A DNA stretch of 64,000 nucleotides from Dyella flagellata (lineage in GTDB: Bacteria; Pseudomonadota; Gammaproteobacteria; Xanthomonadales; Rhodanobacteraceae): contig NZ_BSOA01000048.1 in the NCBI RefSeq assembly GCF_030160275.1, positions 1-64,000 on the forward strand, in the 5' to 3' direction. Of the stretch, positions 16,275 to 25,712 are shown piece by piece. The notes under the pieces were generated by a model that worked only from the letters and a program-made list of their open reading frames with translations, did not search any database and was not told the origin of the DNA. Each line of letters opens with the position of its first letter. Position 1 is the stretch's first letter. A program made the position numbers and the translations under genes.

Positions 16275-17852
16275 CTACTTGCCGATGTCCTTGAGAATCT
16301 CCTTGGTAAAGGCCAGCGTGCCCGCGCTGGGATATGAGTTGCAGGTCGACGATGCCGAACCTGCCGCACACGGCGTATCGCGATCCAGCGACCAAAAATG
16401 CACGCCAGCCAGACCGTTCGCCGTGGCGTAGTTGGTGATGGTGTCGATATCCGCCAGCGTGGTGACCTCACTCGCCGAATCGTTCTGGCCGATCATCGGC
16501 GTGAGTTCGATATGCCCGGCCGCGATACCGTAGGTATGCTGGAGGTTCTTCACCGCCTGCACCGCCGATTGGCCCATCTCGCACACGCCGTTCACCACGA
16601 CGCAAACCGATGAGCTGGCACCGCCGTAATCCATCGTCATCAGGTTGATGGTGTAGTTCTTCAGCGCCGGACTCGACGCCTGGATCGCCTGTACCACCCA
16701 TTGCCCCAGCTGATTCACACCGCCATAACTGCCATCCGACGCTCCCAGCGTAGCCAACGTGAAGGAAAAACGCAGATTCGGATACTGCGATTGCGCCGCG
16801 GCGACATCGGCCACCAACTGCTGGACTTGCGACTGCGTCTGCCCGCCTTCGATGTCGAAATCCACGCCGATCATTTGTGGCGTGTAGTACTTGGCAATGA
16901 AACTCTCGAATGCCGAAGCCGACCCGCAGGTAAATACGCCGGCCTCGCCACCGGTGGAGACGATGTAATCCAGACCCGCGCTGGCAAGCGAATTGGCGGC
17001 GCCTGGCGTGATGTTGGCGGAGATGAACTCCGAGGGCGTCACGCCCGCCCAGCTTTCACTGCCACATTCACCGGTAGCGAAGGCCAGGGTGATAGCAGGC
17101 AAGTTCGGCAGGTCGTTGGCATACAGACTGCCGCTGCCGACGATGGGAATCAGCGTACCGGTCACCTGCGTCGACATCGCGTAAGTGTTCCAGTTCATGT
17201 TGATGCCCATGTCCTTGTAGGGGCTGAACACGAAGCCGCTTGGCGTAGGCGTAGGCGTAGGCGTTGGAGTGGGTGTCGGCGTTGGAGTTGGAGTTGGAGT
17301 TGGAGTTGGAGTGGGCGTCGGCGTCGGCGTGGGTGTAGGTGTCGGCGAACCACTGCACGCGCCCAGCGAAGTCCAGGGCGCACCGCTGCCGGCCGCGCCA
17401 TTGTTGGTGGCGGGGTCCTGGCCTTGGGTCCAGAAATTCGCCTTGTAGTTGAGTTTGTTTTCGCTGACCAGCGCGCCGCCGTTGTAGGCCGTTGAAGCAC
17501 TCCAGGCCGAGTCGCATCCGGGTGATGGCGTCGGTGTGGGCGTAGGCGTTGGCGAGCCGCTGCACGCCCCTTCGGAGGTCCATGGCTTGCCGCTGCCCGC
17601 GCCGCCATTGTTGCTAGCCGGATCGTTGCCTTGCGTCCAATAGTTGGCGACATAGTTGACGCCGTTTTCGCTGGCCTGGTTGCCGGCGACATACACGTTG
17701 GTGGAAACCCACGCTGCCGCGCAGGTGGATTGCGCTTGCACGCTTTGCACCGGCGCGACGGTAAGCGCGGTGGTGGAAAATGCCGCGCAGACCGCGGTAC
17801 TCAACGAACTCAATGTCAGGGTGGACCACTTCGTGGATCTCTTCACTTGCAT
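16275..17852 (-). CDS. modular GH18 chitinase with two CBM5/12 modules (copy 1)
   Basis: Domain order in the 525-residue product: export signal with a KRSTKW start (1-40); CBM5/12-type chitin-binding module 1 (about 43-98); a short PT linker; module 2 (about 113-166); a long Pro-Thr linker (about 170-206); GH18 catalytic barrel (about 210-525). The catalytic motif is [10 protein letters not shown] near residue 336, with Glu as acid/base. Both binding modules show the aromatic pattern ([53 protein letters not shown]). It is 233 bp downstream of a near-identical copy on the same strand. The GGAGACAGTC box before the ATG is shared by both copies. Confidence 0.93.
   Translation of the reverse strand: MQVKRSTKWSTLTLSSLSTAVCAAFSTTALTVAPVQSVQAQSTCAAAWVSTNVYVAGNQASENGVNYVANYWTQGNDPASNNGGAGSGKPWTSEGACSGSPTPTPTPTPSPGCDSAWSASTAYNGGALVSENKLNYKANFWTQGQDPATNNGAAGSGAPWTSLGACSGSPTPTPTPTPTPTPTPTPTPTPTPTPTPTPTPTPTPSGFVFSPYKDMGINMNWNTYAMSTQVTGTLIPIVGSGSLYANDLPNLPAITLAFATGECGSESWAGVTPSEFISANITPGAANSLASAGLDYIVSTGGEAGVFTCGSASAFESFIAKYYTPQMIGVDFDIEGGQTQSQVQQLVADVAAAQSQYPNLRFSFTLATLGASDGSYGGVNQLGQWVVQAIQASSPALKNYTINLMTMDYGGASSSVCVVVNGVCEMGQSAVQAVKNLQHTYGIAAGHIELTPMIGQNDSASEVTTLADIDTITNYATANGLAGVHFWSLDRDTPCAAGSASSTCNSYPSAGTLAFTKEILKDIGK
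17242..17346. repeat. hexanucleotide tandem repeat (Pro-Thr linker of chitinase 1)
   Basis: About seventeen degenerate 6-bp units (GGCGTA, GGAGTT, GGTGTC types on the plus strand) encode the (PT)n linker. It has variable third positions and several identical GGAGTT units in a row, so length may vary by slipped-strand replication. Confidence 0.85.
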
Positions 17853-18028
17853 GGGACTGTCTCCACAGTTGGATTACAGGTGAGAAATATCGGCGTGGTG
17901 ATGACCGCAATCCGGTCGGCCATGCGGGAGCGAACGCCATCACGCATCCATGCACCGGTGGTAATGGCTTTGCGATGATTTAAGTGCGCGGTGCACAACC
18001 GCCAACTCGCTTGCCGCGCTGTTGCGTT

Positions 18029-18061
18029 CACAGAGGTCCAGCCATGGGCTGGACCTCTGTG
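18029..18061 (-). terminator. strong hairpin after chitinase 2
   Basis: A perfect 15-bp inverted repeat (CACAGAGGTCCAGCC / GGCTGGACCTCTGTG, loop ATG/CAT) lies about 25-57 bp past the stop of the upstream chitinase copy. No T run follows on either strand, so it may stabilise a 3' end rather than terminate. Confidence 0.6.
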
Positions 18062-18085
18062 TCGTTCCCCCTGACATCCCTGCTG

Positions 18086-19657
18086 TTATTTGCCGAGATC
18101 TTTCAGGATCTCATTGGTGTATCCCAACGCCCCCACACTGGGATACGAATTGCAGGTGGATGAAGCCGAGCCCGCCGCGCATGGCGTGTCGCGATCCAGC
18201 GACCAGAAATGCACGCCGGCCAGGCCGTTGGCCGTGGCGTAGTTGGTGATCGTGTCGATATCGGCCAGCGTGGTGATTTCGCCTTGCGCATCGTTCTGGC
18301 CGATCATCGGCGTGATCTCGATGTGGCTGGCAGGTATGCCGTAACTGTGCTCCAAATTCTGCACGGCCTGCACAGCCGACTGCCCCATCTCGCAAGCGCC
18401 GTTAACCACTACGCAGTTGGCGGCGATGGCCGAACCGTAATCCATCGTCATCAAGTTGATGGTGTAGTTGTTGAGCGCCGGGCTCGAAGCCTGGATCGCC
18501 TGGATCACCCACTGTCCGAGCTGATTCACGCCGCCATAGCTGCCATCCGACGCACCGAGCGTGGCCAGGGTGAAGGAAAAGCGCAGGTTCGGGTACTGCG
18601 ATTGCGCCGCGGCCACGTCAGCCACAAGTTGCTGGATGTCCGCCTGCGTCTGGCCGCCTTCGATATCGAAGTCCACGCCGATCATGTGCGGCGTGTAGTA
18701 CTCGCCGATAAAGCTCTCGAACCCCGACGCCGATCCGCAGGTAAACGTGCCGGCCGCACCGCCGGTAGAGACGATGTAGTCAAGGCCTGCGCTATTGAGC
18801 GGGTTGACGCTGCCGGCAATGAATCCGGATGGCGACACGCCGCCCCAGTTCTCGCTGCCGCATGCCCCGGTGGCGAACGCCAGCGTAATGGCCGGCAGGT
18901 TCGGCTCGTAGTTGGAATACAGGCTGCCACTGCCGACCACCGGAATGACCGAACCGGTCACCGCCGTCTGCATGGCGCTGGTATTCCAGTTGAGATTGAT
19001 GGTGATGTCCTTGTAGGGACTGAAGACGAAGCCGCTCGGCGCAGGCGTAGGTGTCGGAGTAGGAGTAGGCGTCGGGGTTGGGGTTGGGGTTGGAGTAGGT
19101 GTTGGTGTCGGGGTGGGCGTTGGAGTAGGCGTCGGAGTTGGTGTGGGTGAACCACTGCACGAACCGATCGCCGTCCACGGCGCGCCACTGCCCGCCGCAC
19201 CATTGTTGGTGGCCGGATCCTGGCCCTGGGTCCAGAAGTTCGCCTTGTAATTGACGCTGTTCTCGCTAACCAGAGCGCCGCCGTTATAGGCAGCTGAAGA
19301 ACTCCAGGCTGGATCACAGGACGACGACGGGGTCGGCGTTGGCGTGGGTGTGGGCGAACCACCGCACGCGCCTTGGGAGGTCCAGGGCTGGCCGCTGCCG
19401 GAGCCGCCGCTGTTGGTGGCCGGATCCTGTCCCTGCGTCCAGAAATTCGCTACGTAATTGCTGCCGTTTTCGCTGGCCTGATTGCCGGCGACGTAAACAT
19501 TGCTTGAAACCCAGGCTGCCGCGCAGCTGGTTTGTGCGTGCACGGTTTGCACCGGAGCCACCGTGAGCACGGTGGTGGAGAGTACCGCGCCGATGGCGGT
19601 GCTCAACGAACTGAAGGCCACGGTGGACCACTTCGCCGACTTCTTCTTCTCGAGCAT
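18086..19657 (-). CDS. modular GH18 chitinase with two CBM5/12 modules (copy 2)
   Basis: The 523-residue product has the same layout as the copy at 16.3 kb: signal (1-41), two CBM5/12 modules, a long (PT)n linker ending in PAPSG, and a GH18 domain with [11 protein letters not shown]. The catalytic domains share long identical runs (for example [20 protein letters not shown] and [19 protein letters not shown]), so this is a tandem duplication. Divergence is mostly in the signal peptide, linker and the loop SSSVC/IAANC near residue 440. ATG 19657 is preceded by GGAGACAGTC; the longer upstream frame lacks a signal sequence. Role: degradation of chitin outside the cell. Confidence 0.93.
   Translation of the reverse strand: MLEKKKSAKWSTVAFSSLSTAIGAVLSTTVLTVAPVQTVHAQTSCAAAWVSSNVYVAGNQASENGSNYVANFWTQGQDPATNSGGSGSGQPWTSQGACGGSPTPTPTPTPSSSCDPAWSSSAAYNGGALVSENSVNYKANFWTQGQDPATNNGAAGSGAPWTAIGSCSGSPTPTPTPTPTPTPTPTPTPTPTPTPTPTPTPTPTPAPSGFVFSPYKDITINLNWNTSAMQTAVTGSVIPVVGSGSLYSNYEPNLPAITLAFATGACGSENWGGVSPSGFIAGSVNPLNSAGLDYIVSTGGAAGTFTCGSASGFESFIGEYYTPHMIGVDFDIEGGQTQADIQQLVADVAAAQSQYPNLRFSFTLATLGASDGSYGGVNQLGQWVIQAIQASSPALNNYTINLMTMDYGSAIAANCVVVNGACEMGQSAVQAVQNLEHSYGIPASHIEITPMIGQNDAQGEITTLADIDTITNYATANGLAGVHFWSLDRDTPCAAGSASSTCNSYPSVGALGYTNEILKDLGK
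19039..19149. repeat. hexanucleotide tandem repeat (Pro-Thr linker of chitinase 2)
   Basis: About eighteen 6-bp units of GGCGTA/GGAGTA/GGGGTT type on the plus strand encode the (PT)n linker. Unit order differs from that in copy 1, indicating independent expansion after duplication. Confidence 0.85.
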
Positions 19658-20202
19658 GTGACTGTCTCCAAAAGGATGAACGGAACAAGTGAAAGGAACA
19701 CCGGCGATGCATGACCGCACTCCGAACGGCCATGGGGGACAGTCGCCCTCCGCTTCCTGCGCGATTACCGCTTGTCATGGGACTGCAAAGTGGCGCGAGT
19801 ATCGGCCTCATATGACAACGTTGTCCAGTGCGTTTGGCCGATTTGCCCACGACGGAACGTGATTCGTATCGCAAAGGAATAAATGTCATGTCGGCCGCAT
19901 GCTGCTTCACGCCATTTACACATGGAAGATCAAAAACACCTGGAAAAGCAGGTTATTGACGCTGCGTCGCAGCACAACAAAGAGGCCGAGGGCCAGCAAA
20001 TCCGCATGCATGAACCGTTTGCGCCGCAACAACACAGTCAGGCAAGACGGGTTGACACATCGCGTCTAAGAGCAGACATGAGTGACAACGATAGCCAGTT
20101 CCCTGCGCCTTTCGCTCGATCCAAAACATCCACACCGCTGTCGATTTGGGAACGCTAGCCTCGTCGCATGGATGAAGCCCTTCCCTCCCGGAGACCGCTG
20201 CC
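19658..20202. other. 545-bp gap between chitinase 2 and the VOC gene
   Basis: It contains the divergent upstream regions of both genes. One plus-strand frame at 19883-20158 (91 codons) has AAAGGA about 6 nt before its ATG, but its product is a hydrophilic Gln/His-rich chain with no recognisable family. A minus-strand frame overlaps it over 19953-20246. I rate the plus-strand frame at about 0.2 as a gene. No RNA gene or repeat was seen. Confidence 0.4.
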
Positions 20203-20700
20203 ATGAGCAACCGCTTCCAACGCATCACCCCTTTCCTTTGGTTCAACGAAGAGGCCGAGCAAGCCGCCCACTATTACGTGTCGGTGTTCGAACACTCCCG
20301 TATCCGTGCCGTTACCCACTACGACGGTGACACCGCCAACGCCGCCGGCCGGCCGACGGGTTCGGTCATGACGGTGGCATTCGAACTGGACGGCCAGGAC
20401 TTCACCGCGCTCAACGGCGGCCCCGCCTTCGCCTTCAATCCCGCCATTTCGCTGGTGGTGAACTGCCGCACGCAGGACGAGGTGGATTACTTCTGGAATG
20501 CGCTATCCAAAGGCGGTAACCCGGCCGCCCAGCAATGTGGCTGGCTGCAGGATCGGTTCGGTGTTTCCTGGCAGGTGGTGCCGGTGCAGTTGATCGAACT
20601 GCTCGCTTCCGGCGACGCGCGGAAGGCGCAGCGCGTAATGAAAGCCGTGCTGAGCATGAAGAAGCTCGATGTGGACGTGCTGCAGGAGGCCGCAGCTTGA
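20203..20700 (+). CDS. VOC superfamily protein (PhnB/3-dmu-9 3-mt type)
   Basis: The 165-residue product fits the vicinal-oxygen-chelate fold seen in PhnB-like proteins. It has ITPFLWFNEEAEQAAHYYVSVFEHSRI at the start, GSVMTVAFELDGQDFTALNGGPAFAFNPAISLVVNC in the middle, and CGWLQDRFGVSWQVVPVQLIELL near residue 105-128. Members of this subfamily are metal-binding but enzymatically uncharacterised; the old label 3-demethylubiquinone methyltransferase is not well founded. GGAG lies 10 nt before the ATG. It is followed by an MFS gene on the same strand after 163 bp with its own -10-like box. Confidence 0.9.
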   Translation: MSNRFQRITPFLWFNEEAEQAAHYYVSVFEHSRIRAVTHYDGDTANAAGRPTGSVMTVAFELDGQDFTALNGGPAFAFNPAISLVVNCRTQDEVDYFWNALSKGGNPAAQQCGWLQDRFGVSWQVVPVQLIELLASGDARKAQRVMKAVLSMKKLDVDVLQEAAA

Positions 20701-20824
20701 AATCTGGCGCGGATGTGTGGCGCCCCCCCCTATGCTCTGGCCACTCTATCCACTTCAAATTCGGCCACGACAACTTCGGAAGCATCAAGCCGGCCAGCGA
20801 TGGTGCGCCGCATCATGGCGCACG

Positions 20825-20830
20825 TATAAT
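20825..20830 (+). promoter_or_regulatory. -10 box (TATAAT) upstream of the MFS gene
   Basis: A perfect TATAAT stands 34 nt before the MFS start codon. No good -35 is found at 16-18 nt upstream, so the promoter is only partly supported. Confidence 0.4.
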
Positions 20831-20863
20831 TCGTCCGCCGCCCGGTTTCCCCATTTCCTCATC

Positions 20864-22087
20864 ATGGCCGATGCTTCCCACTCTTCAGCGACTCTTGAAG
20901 GTCGCCAGTCCGGCGTATTGCTGTCGATCCTCAGCACGGTCGCCTTCACCTTCATGGTCTATCTGACCATCGGCTTTTCTTTGGCCGTGTTGCCCGGCTT
21001 CGTGGACATCAAGCTGAGCTACGGCGCCATGCTGGCAGGCTTGGCGATCAGCGTGCAGTACGTGGCGACGCTGCTCAGCCGCCCCCACGCCGGCCGCATG
21101 GCCGACGCCCGTGGCCCCAAACGCGCGGTGATGACCGGTCTGACGATGTGTGCAGCCAGCGGCCTGCTGTTGCTACTGGCCGCTCTGGTCACGCGCACGC
21201 CCTGGCTCAGCCTGGGCCTGATAGTTTTCGCGCGGCTGGCTTTGGGCTGTGCGGAAAGCTGCGTCGGTACCGGCGCCATTGCCTGGGGCATGGGTCAGGT
21301 GGGCCATCAGCATACCGCCCGCGTGATTTCATGGAACGGCGTGGCGACCTATGGCGCCCTGGCTGCAGGCGCACCGCTGGGTGTGCTGCTCGATCATCGG
21401 TTCGGCTTTGCGGCCATTGGAGCACTCACCCTGCTGCTTGCGCTCATCACCCTGCCGCTGGCGCAGCTCAAGCGCGCCACGATCATGGCGGCCGCCGAAC
21501 GTTCGCCGTTCCGCATGGTGGCCGCACGCGTGATGCCCTATGGCATCGGGCTGGCGCTCGGCTCAATCGGCTTCGGCTGTATCGCCACCTTCATCACCCT
21601 GTTCTATGCCGCGCACGGCTGGGCGAACGCGGCGCTGGCGCTAACGATATTCGGTACGGTGTTTGTCGGCGTGCGTTTCATCTTTGCACGCACGATTCCC
21701 CGGTTTGGCGGCCATCGCGTCGCCATGCTGTCGCTGTCGGTCGAAGCCATCGGCCTGATCGTTCTATGCCTGGCTAGCGGCGCCATGATGGCCGGTATTG
21801 GTGCCGCCATAGCGGGCTTCGGCTTTTCATTGGTGTTCCCGGCCCTCGGGGTGGAGGCCGTCCATCGAGTACCGGCGCACAGCAGAGGCTCGGCGCTCGG
21901 CGTGTATTCGGTCTTCATGGACGTGGCCATGGCCGTCGCCGGCCCGCTCGGCGGCTGGGTGGCCGGCGGCATGAGCTACAACGCCATTTACGGTTTTGCC
22001 TCGCTGGCTGCGGTGGCCGCGGTAGTGCTCGCTTTGGTGCTACAAGCGCAAGCGATGAAGGAGCGCAGGCAAGCCACACACGCATAA
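20864..22087 (+). CDS. MFS transporter (YhhS/arabinose-efflux-like)
   Basis: The 407-residue product has 12 predicted transmembrane segments. It has the MFS loop 2-3 motif in the form GRMADARGPKRAVMTG at about residues 75-90, and a central loop around residues 195-215. Similarity in layout is to the YhhS/UPF0226 group of drug or sugar exporters; the substrate is unknown. The ATG at 20864 was chosen because it starts shortly before the first membrane segment (SGVLLSILSTVAFTFMVYLTIGFSLAVL); 65 upstream in-frame codons look non-coding. Probably its own transcription unit. Confidence 0.88.
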   Translation: MADASHSSATLEGRQSGVLLSILSTVAFTFMVYLTIGFSLAVLPGFVDIKLSYGAMLAGLAISVQYVATLLSRPHAGRMADARGPKRAVMTGLTMCAASGLLLLLAALVTRTPWLSLGLIVFARLALGCAESCVGTGAIAWGMGQVGHQHTARVISWNGVATYGALAAGAPLGVLLDHRFGFAAIGALTLLLALITLPLAQLKRATIMAAAERSPFRMVAARVMPYGIGLALGSIGFGCIATFITLFYAAHGWANAALALTIFGTVFVGVRFIFARTIPRFGGHRVAMLSLSVEAIGLIVLCLASGAMMAGIGAAIAGFGFSLVFPALGVEAVHRVPAHSRGSALGVYSVFMDVAMAVAGPLGGWVAGGMSYNAIYGFASLAAVAAVVLALVLQAQAMKERRQATHA

Positions 22088-22197
22088 CAGGAACCGACTC
22101 GCCGTGGCTTTTCCTGATGGCTGCCATGGCACCGTATTGAGGCCGCAACAAAGCTGTCAAATACTTGAAATATATTACTTTTTAGGATTCACCCAAC

Positions 22198-22224
22198 TCA
22201 AGTCGAAGCGCTTTTGGCCGACAT
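22198..22224 (+). promoter_or_regulatory. sigma28 (FliA)-like promoter of the chemoreceptor gene
   Basis: TCAAGTCG - 11 nt - GCCGACAT starts 57 bp before the MCP ATG. It matches the flagellar sigma28 pattern (TAAAGTTT/TCAAGT - N11 - GCCGATAA) at 5 of 8 and 6 of 8 E. coli consensus bases, with exactly the canonical spacing. A chemoreceptor is a typical target of this sigma factor. Confidence 0.55.
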
Positions 22225-22254
22225 AGAAGGCATCCTCGCCCCCCCAGGTGCACC

Positions 22255-23898
22255 ATGCTTCGACTCCCTCCCGGCCTGTTTCGTATCACGCTCCGGCGGC
22301 TGCTGTTGCTGCGCCTTGCTGGCATCGTCGTTGTGCTGATTGCGATCGGCGCGCTGTGCGCCATGGCGCTGACCAAGGCGGACCGGCGCATCCAGTCCGT
22401 CGTCGGTGACACCCTGGCGCCGATTTCCGACGTCGGCCGCATCCAGAGCGATATCAACAATGACTTCCAGGCGCTCTCGCATGCCGTGTTGATGCGCCTG
22501 CCCTCCGCCGCCGAGGATGCCGCCACCGCGATCAAGAGCAATCGCGTGGACATCGATCGCTACTGGAAACCGCTGCTGCAGAGCGGACTGGGCACGCAAC
22601 AGAAGGCGCTGCTCACGCTGGCGGCCGACCATCGCAAGGATGCCGAACAGGCCATGGACGACACGCTCGCCCTGCTGCAGGCCGGACAATTCGATATCGC
22701 GCAGCTGAAACTCGCCAGCGATGTGCAGCCAGCGCTAGTGCCACTGCAAAGCGATTTCACCAATCTGTTCGAAAGCGCCCTCACCGCCGGCAAGAACGCG
22801 GCCGATGCCCAGCACGCCGCCAATCGCCAAGGCCTGATCGTGGTGCTGGCGGTTTTCGCGGGCGCCTTGCTGCTCGCTGCGCTCAGCGACGGCTTCCTGA
22901 TTCGTGCACTAGGCGCACGCCTGCGCCTCGCCGCCGCCGTAGCCAAACGCATCGCACGTGGCGAACTGGGCCAGCCGGTCGCGCTAGGGCGCGAAGACGA
23001 AATCGGCGAACTGCTGCGTGCGCTAGCCATCATGGACAAGCAGCTGGCCGAGGTAGTGCGCCAGGTGCGCCTGAGCGCCACCAAGGTGCGCAACGATGCA
23101 CAACAACTGGAGCAAAACACGCACGCGTTGAGCCGCCGCACGCAGTCACAGGCTGCCAGCCTGGAAGAAAGCTCCGCCTCGATGGAACAGATGGCGGCCA
23201 ACGTCGCCGAAGCCGCCAGCATGGCCGAACAGGCCAACCGCGTCGCCGCCGCCTCGCGCCAGCTCGCCGAACAGGGGCAGTCCATCGTCAGCGAGACGGT
23301 CACCGCCATGAATGCCATCGACCGCTCGGGCCAGCGCATCGCCGAATTCGTCGGTCTGATCAACGAGGTCGCCTTCCAGACTAACCTGCTGGCGCTCAAT
23401 GCTGCCGTCGAAGCGGCCCGTGCCGGCGAGCATGGCCGCGGCTTCGCGGTGGTGGCGGCCGAAGTGCGACAGCTTGCGCAACGCTGCTCGGCGGCCGCGC
23501 GTGAAGTGCGGCAATCGATCGAGGAAAGCACCGATGCGGTACAGGACGGCCGCCGCCATGCGCAGCGTTCCGGCGATGCGCTGGCGAACATCGTGGCGAG
23601 TGCGGCCCAGGTTTCCGAAACAGTGGCCGGCATGGCACTGTCCAGCCGCGAGCAAAAGGCGGGGATCGAACAGGTCAACCAGGCCATTGCGGGCATGGAC
23701 AACATCACGCAGGAAAATGCCGCGGTAGTGGAGCGCAACGCCGGCATGAGTTACGCCATGCGCAGCAGCGCCGAAGCTTTGTTGCGGCAGGTGGACTTCT
23801 TTCACATCGAGCAATCCCAGGCGCAAGCGCTGCAGACCAGCCATGCCGACGCTGCATCCAATGAGCACGACGAAGCAGCCTGGCACGAGGCGGCCTGA
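22255..23898 (+). CDS. methyl-accepting chemotaxis protein
   Basis: The 547-residue receptor has transmembrane helix 1 at about residues 17-38 and a helical periplasmic sensor domain of about 150 residues, probably a four-helix bundle. Transmembrane helix 2 lies at about 198-217, then a HAMP linker ([35 protein letters not shown]). The cytoplasmic signalling domain has the kinase-contact hairpin [40 protein letters not shown] at about 370-410. The C-terminus is an Ala/His/Asp tail with no CheR-binding pentapeptide. It should relay ligand binding to CheA/CheW. The ligand is unknown. A c-di-GMP protein gene follows after 8 bp, pointing to co-expression. Confidence 0.95.
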   Translation: MLRLPPGLFRITLRRLLLLRLAGIVVVLIAIGALCAMALTKADRRIQSVVGDTLAPISDVGRIQSDINNDFQALSHAVLMRLPSAAEDAATAIKSNRVDIDRYWKPLLQSGLGTQQKALLTLAADHRKDAEQAMDDTLALLQAGQFDIAQLKLASDVQPALVPLQSDFTNLFESALTAGKNAADAQHAANRQGLIVVLAVFAGALLLAALSDGFLIRALGARLRLAAAVAKRIARGELGQPVALGREDEIGELLRALAIMDKQLAEVVRQVRLSATKVRNDAQQLEQNTHALSRRTQSQAASLEESSASMEQMAANVAEAASMAEQANRVAAASRQLAEQGQSIVSETVTAMNAIDRSGQRIAEFVGLINEVAFQTNLLALNAAVEAARAGEHGRGFAVVAAEVRQLAQRCSAAAREVRQSIEESTDAVQDGRRHAQRSGDALANIVASAAQVSETVAGMALSSREQKAGIEQVNQAIAGMDNITQENAAVVERNAGMSYAMRSSAEALLRQVDFFHIEQSQAQALQTSHADAASNEHDEAAWHEAA

Positions 23899-23906
23899 CA
23901 ACCTGC

Positions 23907-25691
23907 ATGGTCTTCCTTCGCGACAATGCCCGCTTCGCTTCCCTGCTGGACCGCGCGCAAAGCGGCCTGGTGGCGATGTTCCAACCGCTGATCCGGCTGG
24001 ATACCATGGAAGTGGTCGCACACGAAGGCCTGGCCCGCTCCACCGAACAGCTCGGCAACATCAGTACGCCGGAATTGCTCAACCTAGCGCGTGCCCAAGG
24101 CCGGCTGGGGGAATTCGAGCTGACCGCCGCGCGTACCGTTTGCCGCGCCTTTGGCGCGCAACGGACGAACGGGCGGTTGCTGGTCAACCTCAGCGCGCAG
24201 GCGTTCATGCAGGAATCCATCAAGCCCGATGACCTGCTTGCCGCCCTGGGCAGCGGCGGCATGGACTTAGGCCGCATCACCATCGAACTGACCGAACGCG
24301 ACATCGTGGAGGAGCCTGCACGCCTCGCCCACGCGCTGGGTTACCTGCGCGCGCACGGCGTGCGTTTTGCGCTCGACGATTTCGGCAATGGCCATTCCAA
24401 CTTCGAGATGTGGAACGAACTCCACCCGGAAGTGGTGAAAATCGACCGTTATCTGATCCATGGCTTGTCCAAGAGCGCCGAACGCCTGGCGATCGTGCGC
24501 GCGCTCTGCCAGGTGGCCGAAACATTGGGGGCCGACCTGGTCGGCGAAGGCGTGGAGGACATCGAGGATTTGCGCATGCTGCGCGAGCTGGGCATTCCGT
24601 ATGCGCAAGGGTTCCTGCTCGGCCGTCCCGCGCCGCAGACGATCGACGCGGTCAGCGACAACGTGCGCGATGAGCTGGATATCACCACGCTGTCGGTGCT
24701 GCCACGCCCACGCGGGCCGGTCACCCAGCGCCCCATGCATCTGGGGCACCTGGTGATCGAAGCACCCGCACTGACCCCGCGCCATACCAACAACGACGTG
24801 ATCGCCATCTTCTCGCGACAGCCGGAACTGCATGCGCTGGCGGTGGTGGAGGAAGACCGGCCCGTCGGCCTGATCAACCGTCGCGTGTTCAGCGAGCGCA
24901 TGGCCCAGCCCTACACGCGCGAACTCTACGGTCGCAAAAGCTGTACCGCTTTCATGCACGAAGCGCCGCTGCTATGTGATGTGCGCCAATCGCTGGATAG
25001 CATGGCGGACATTCTGCGCGGGCAGGATCAGCGCTACCTCAGCGATGGTTTCGTGATCACGCGCGAGGGGCAGTACCTGGGTCTGGGCACGGGCGAATCG
25101 TTGGTGCGGCGCGTGACCGAACTGCGCATCGAGGCGGCGCGCTACGCCAATCCGCTGACCTTCCTGCCCGGCAATATCCCGGTCACCGAACATGTCGCGC
25201 GGCTATTGCGCGCGGAACTTCCGTTCAGCGTGGCCTACGTGGATCTCAACCACTTCAAGCCCTTCAACGATCAATATGGCTACTTCCGAGGCGATGAGAT
25301 GATCCGCCTGCTAGCCGGCATCCTCACCGCGCAGGTAAATCCGCGTTGCGATTTCGTTGGCCATATCGGTGGCGACGATTTCCTGCTGGTGCTGCAAAGC
25401 GGCGATTGGGAGGCGCGTTGCCGCCACATGGTGGAGCTGTTCAACCAACGCGCTCGCGGCTTGTTCGCCGAGGAAGACCTCGCCCGCCAAGGCATCGTCG
25501 GCGAAGACCGCCACGGCAATACCCAGTTCTTTCCGATTACCACAGTGGCGATCGGCGCCGTGCGCGTGCTGCCGCCCTTTCCAGGGCATCCGGAAACGCT
25601 CGCCACGCTGGCGGCGCGCGCGAAACGACATGCCAAACGGGCGCAGGTGGGGTTTTATTTGCTGGCGGGGGAAACGCCGTATCCGGCGTAG
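23907..25691 (+). CDS. EAL-CBS-GGDEF c-di-GMP protein
   Basis: The 594-residue soluble protein has an EAL phosphodiesterase domain first (about 10-250), a tandem CBS-like segment in the middle (about 275-400) and a GGDEF domain last (about 425-594). EAL residues: the signature reads EGL (40-42), with Asn94, ELTER at 128-132, DDFGNG at 157-162 and KID at 178-180 present. The phosphodiesterase site is therefore largely intact. The GGDEF signature reads GGDDF (488-492) and the inhibitory RxxD site is absent, so cyclase activity is doubtful and it may be regulatory. The EAL-first order is the reverse of most hybrids. CBS domains usually bind adenine nucleotides. It lies 8 bp behind the MCP gene. 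Confidence 0.92.
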   Translation: MVFLRDNARFASLLDRAQSGLVAMFQPLIRLDTMEVVAHEGLARSTEQLGNISTPELLNLARAQGRLGEFELTAARTVCRAFGAQRTNGRLLVNLSAQAFMQESIKPDDLLAALGSGGMDLGRITIELTERDIVEEPARLAHALGYLRAHGVRFALDDFGNGHSNFEMWNELHPEVVKIDRYLIHGLSKSAERLAIVRALCQVAETLGADLVGEGVEDIEDLRMLRELGIPYAQGFLLGRPAPQTIDAVSDNVRDELDITTLSVLPRPRGPVTQRPMHLGHLVIEAPALTPRHTNNDVIAIFSRQPELHALAVVEEDRPVGLINRRVFSERMAQPYTRELYGRKSCTAFMHEAPLLCDVRQSLDSMADILRGQDQRYLSDGFVITREGQYLGLGTGESLVRRVTELRIEAARYANPLTFLPGNIPVTEHVARLLRAELPFSVAYVDLNHFKPFNDQYGYFRGDEMIRLLAGILTAQVNPRCDFVGHIGGDDFLLVLQSGDWEARCRHMVELFNQRARGLFAEEDLARQGIVGEDRHGNTQFFPITTVAIGAVRVLPPFPGHPETLATLAARAKRHAKRAQVGFYLLAGETPYPA

Positions 25692-25712
25692 ACGAGGGGG
25701 ACAAATCCAGCA

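Noticed and set aside
17242-17346. Short regular repeats that could look like a CRISPR array or satellite
   Set aside because: Six-base units in frame encode a Pro-Thr linker inside a chitinase; no spacers of constant length.
19883-20158. 91-codon frame upstream of the VOC gene with AAAGGA in front
   Set aside because: Gln/His-rich, no family, overlaps an opposite-strand frame; noted in the gap entry but not called as a gene.
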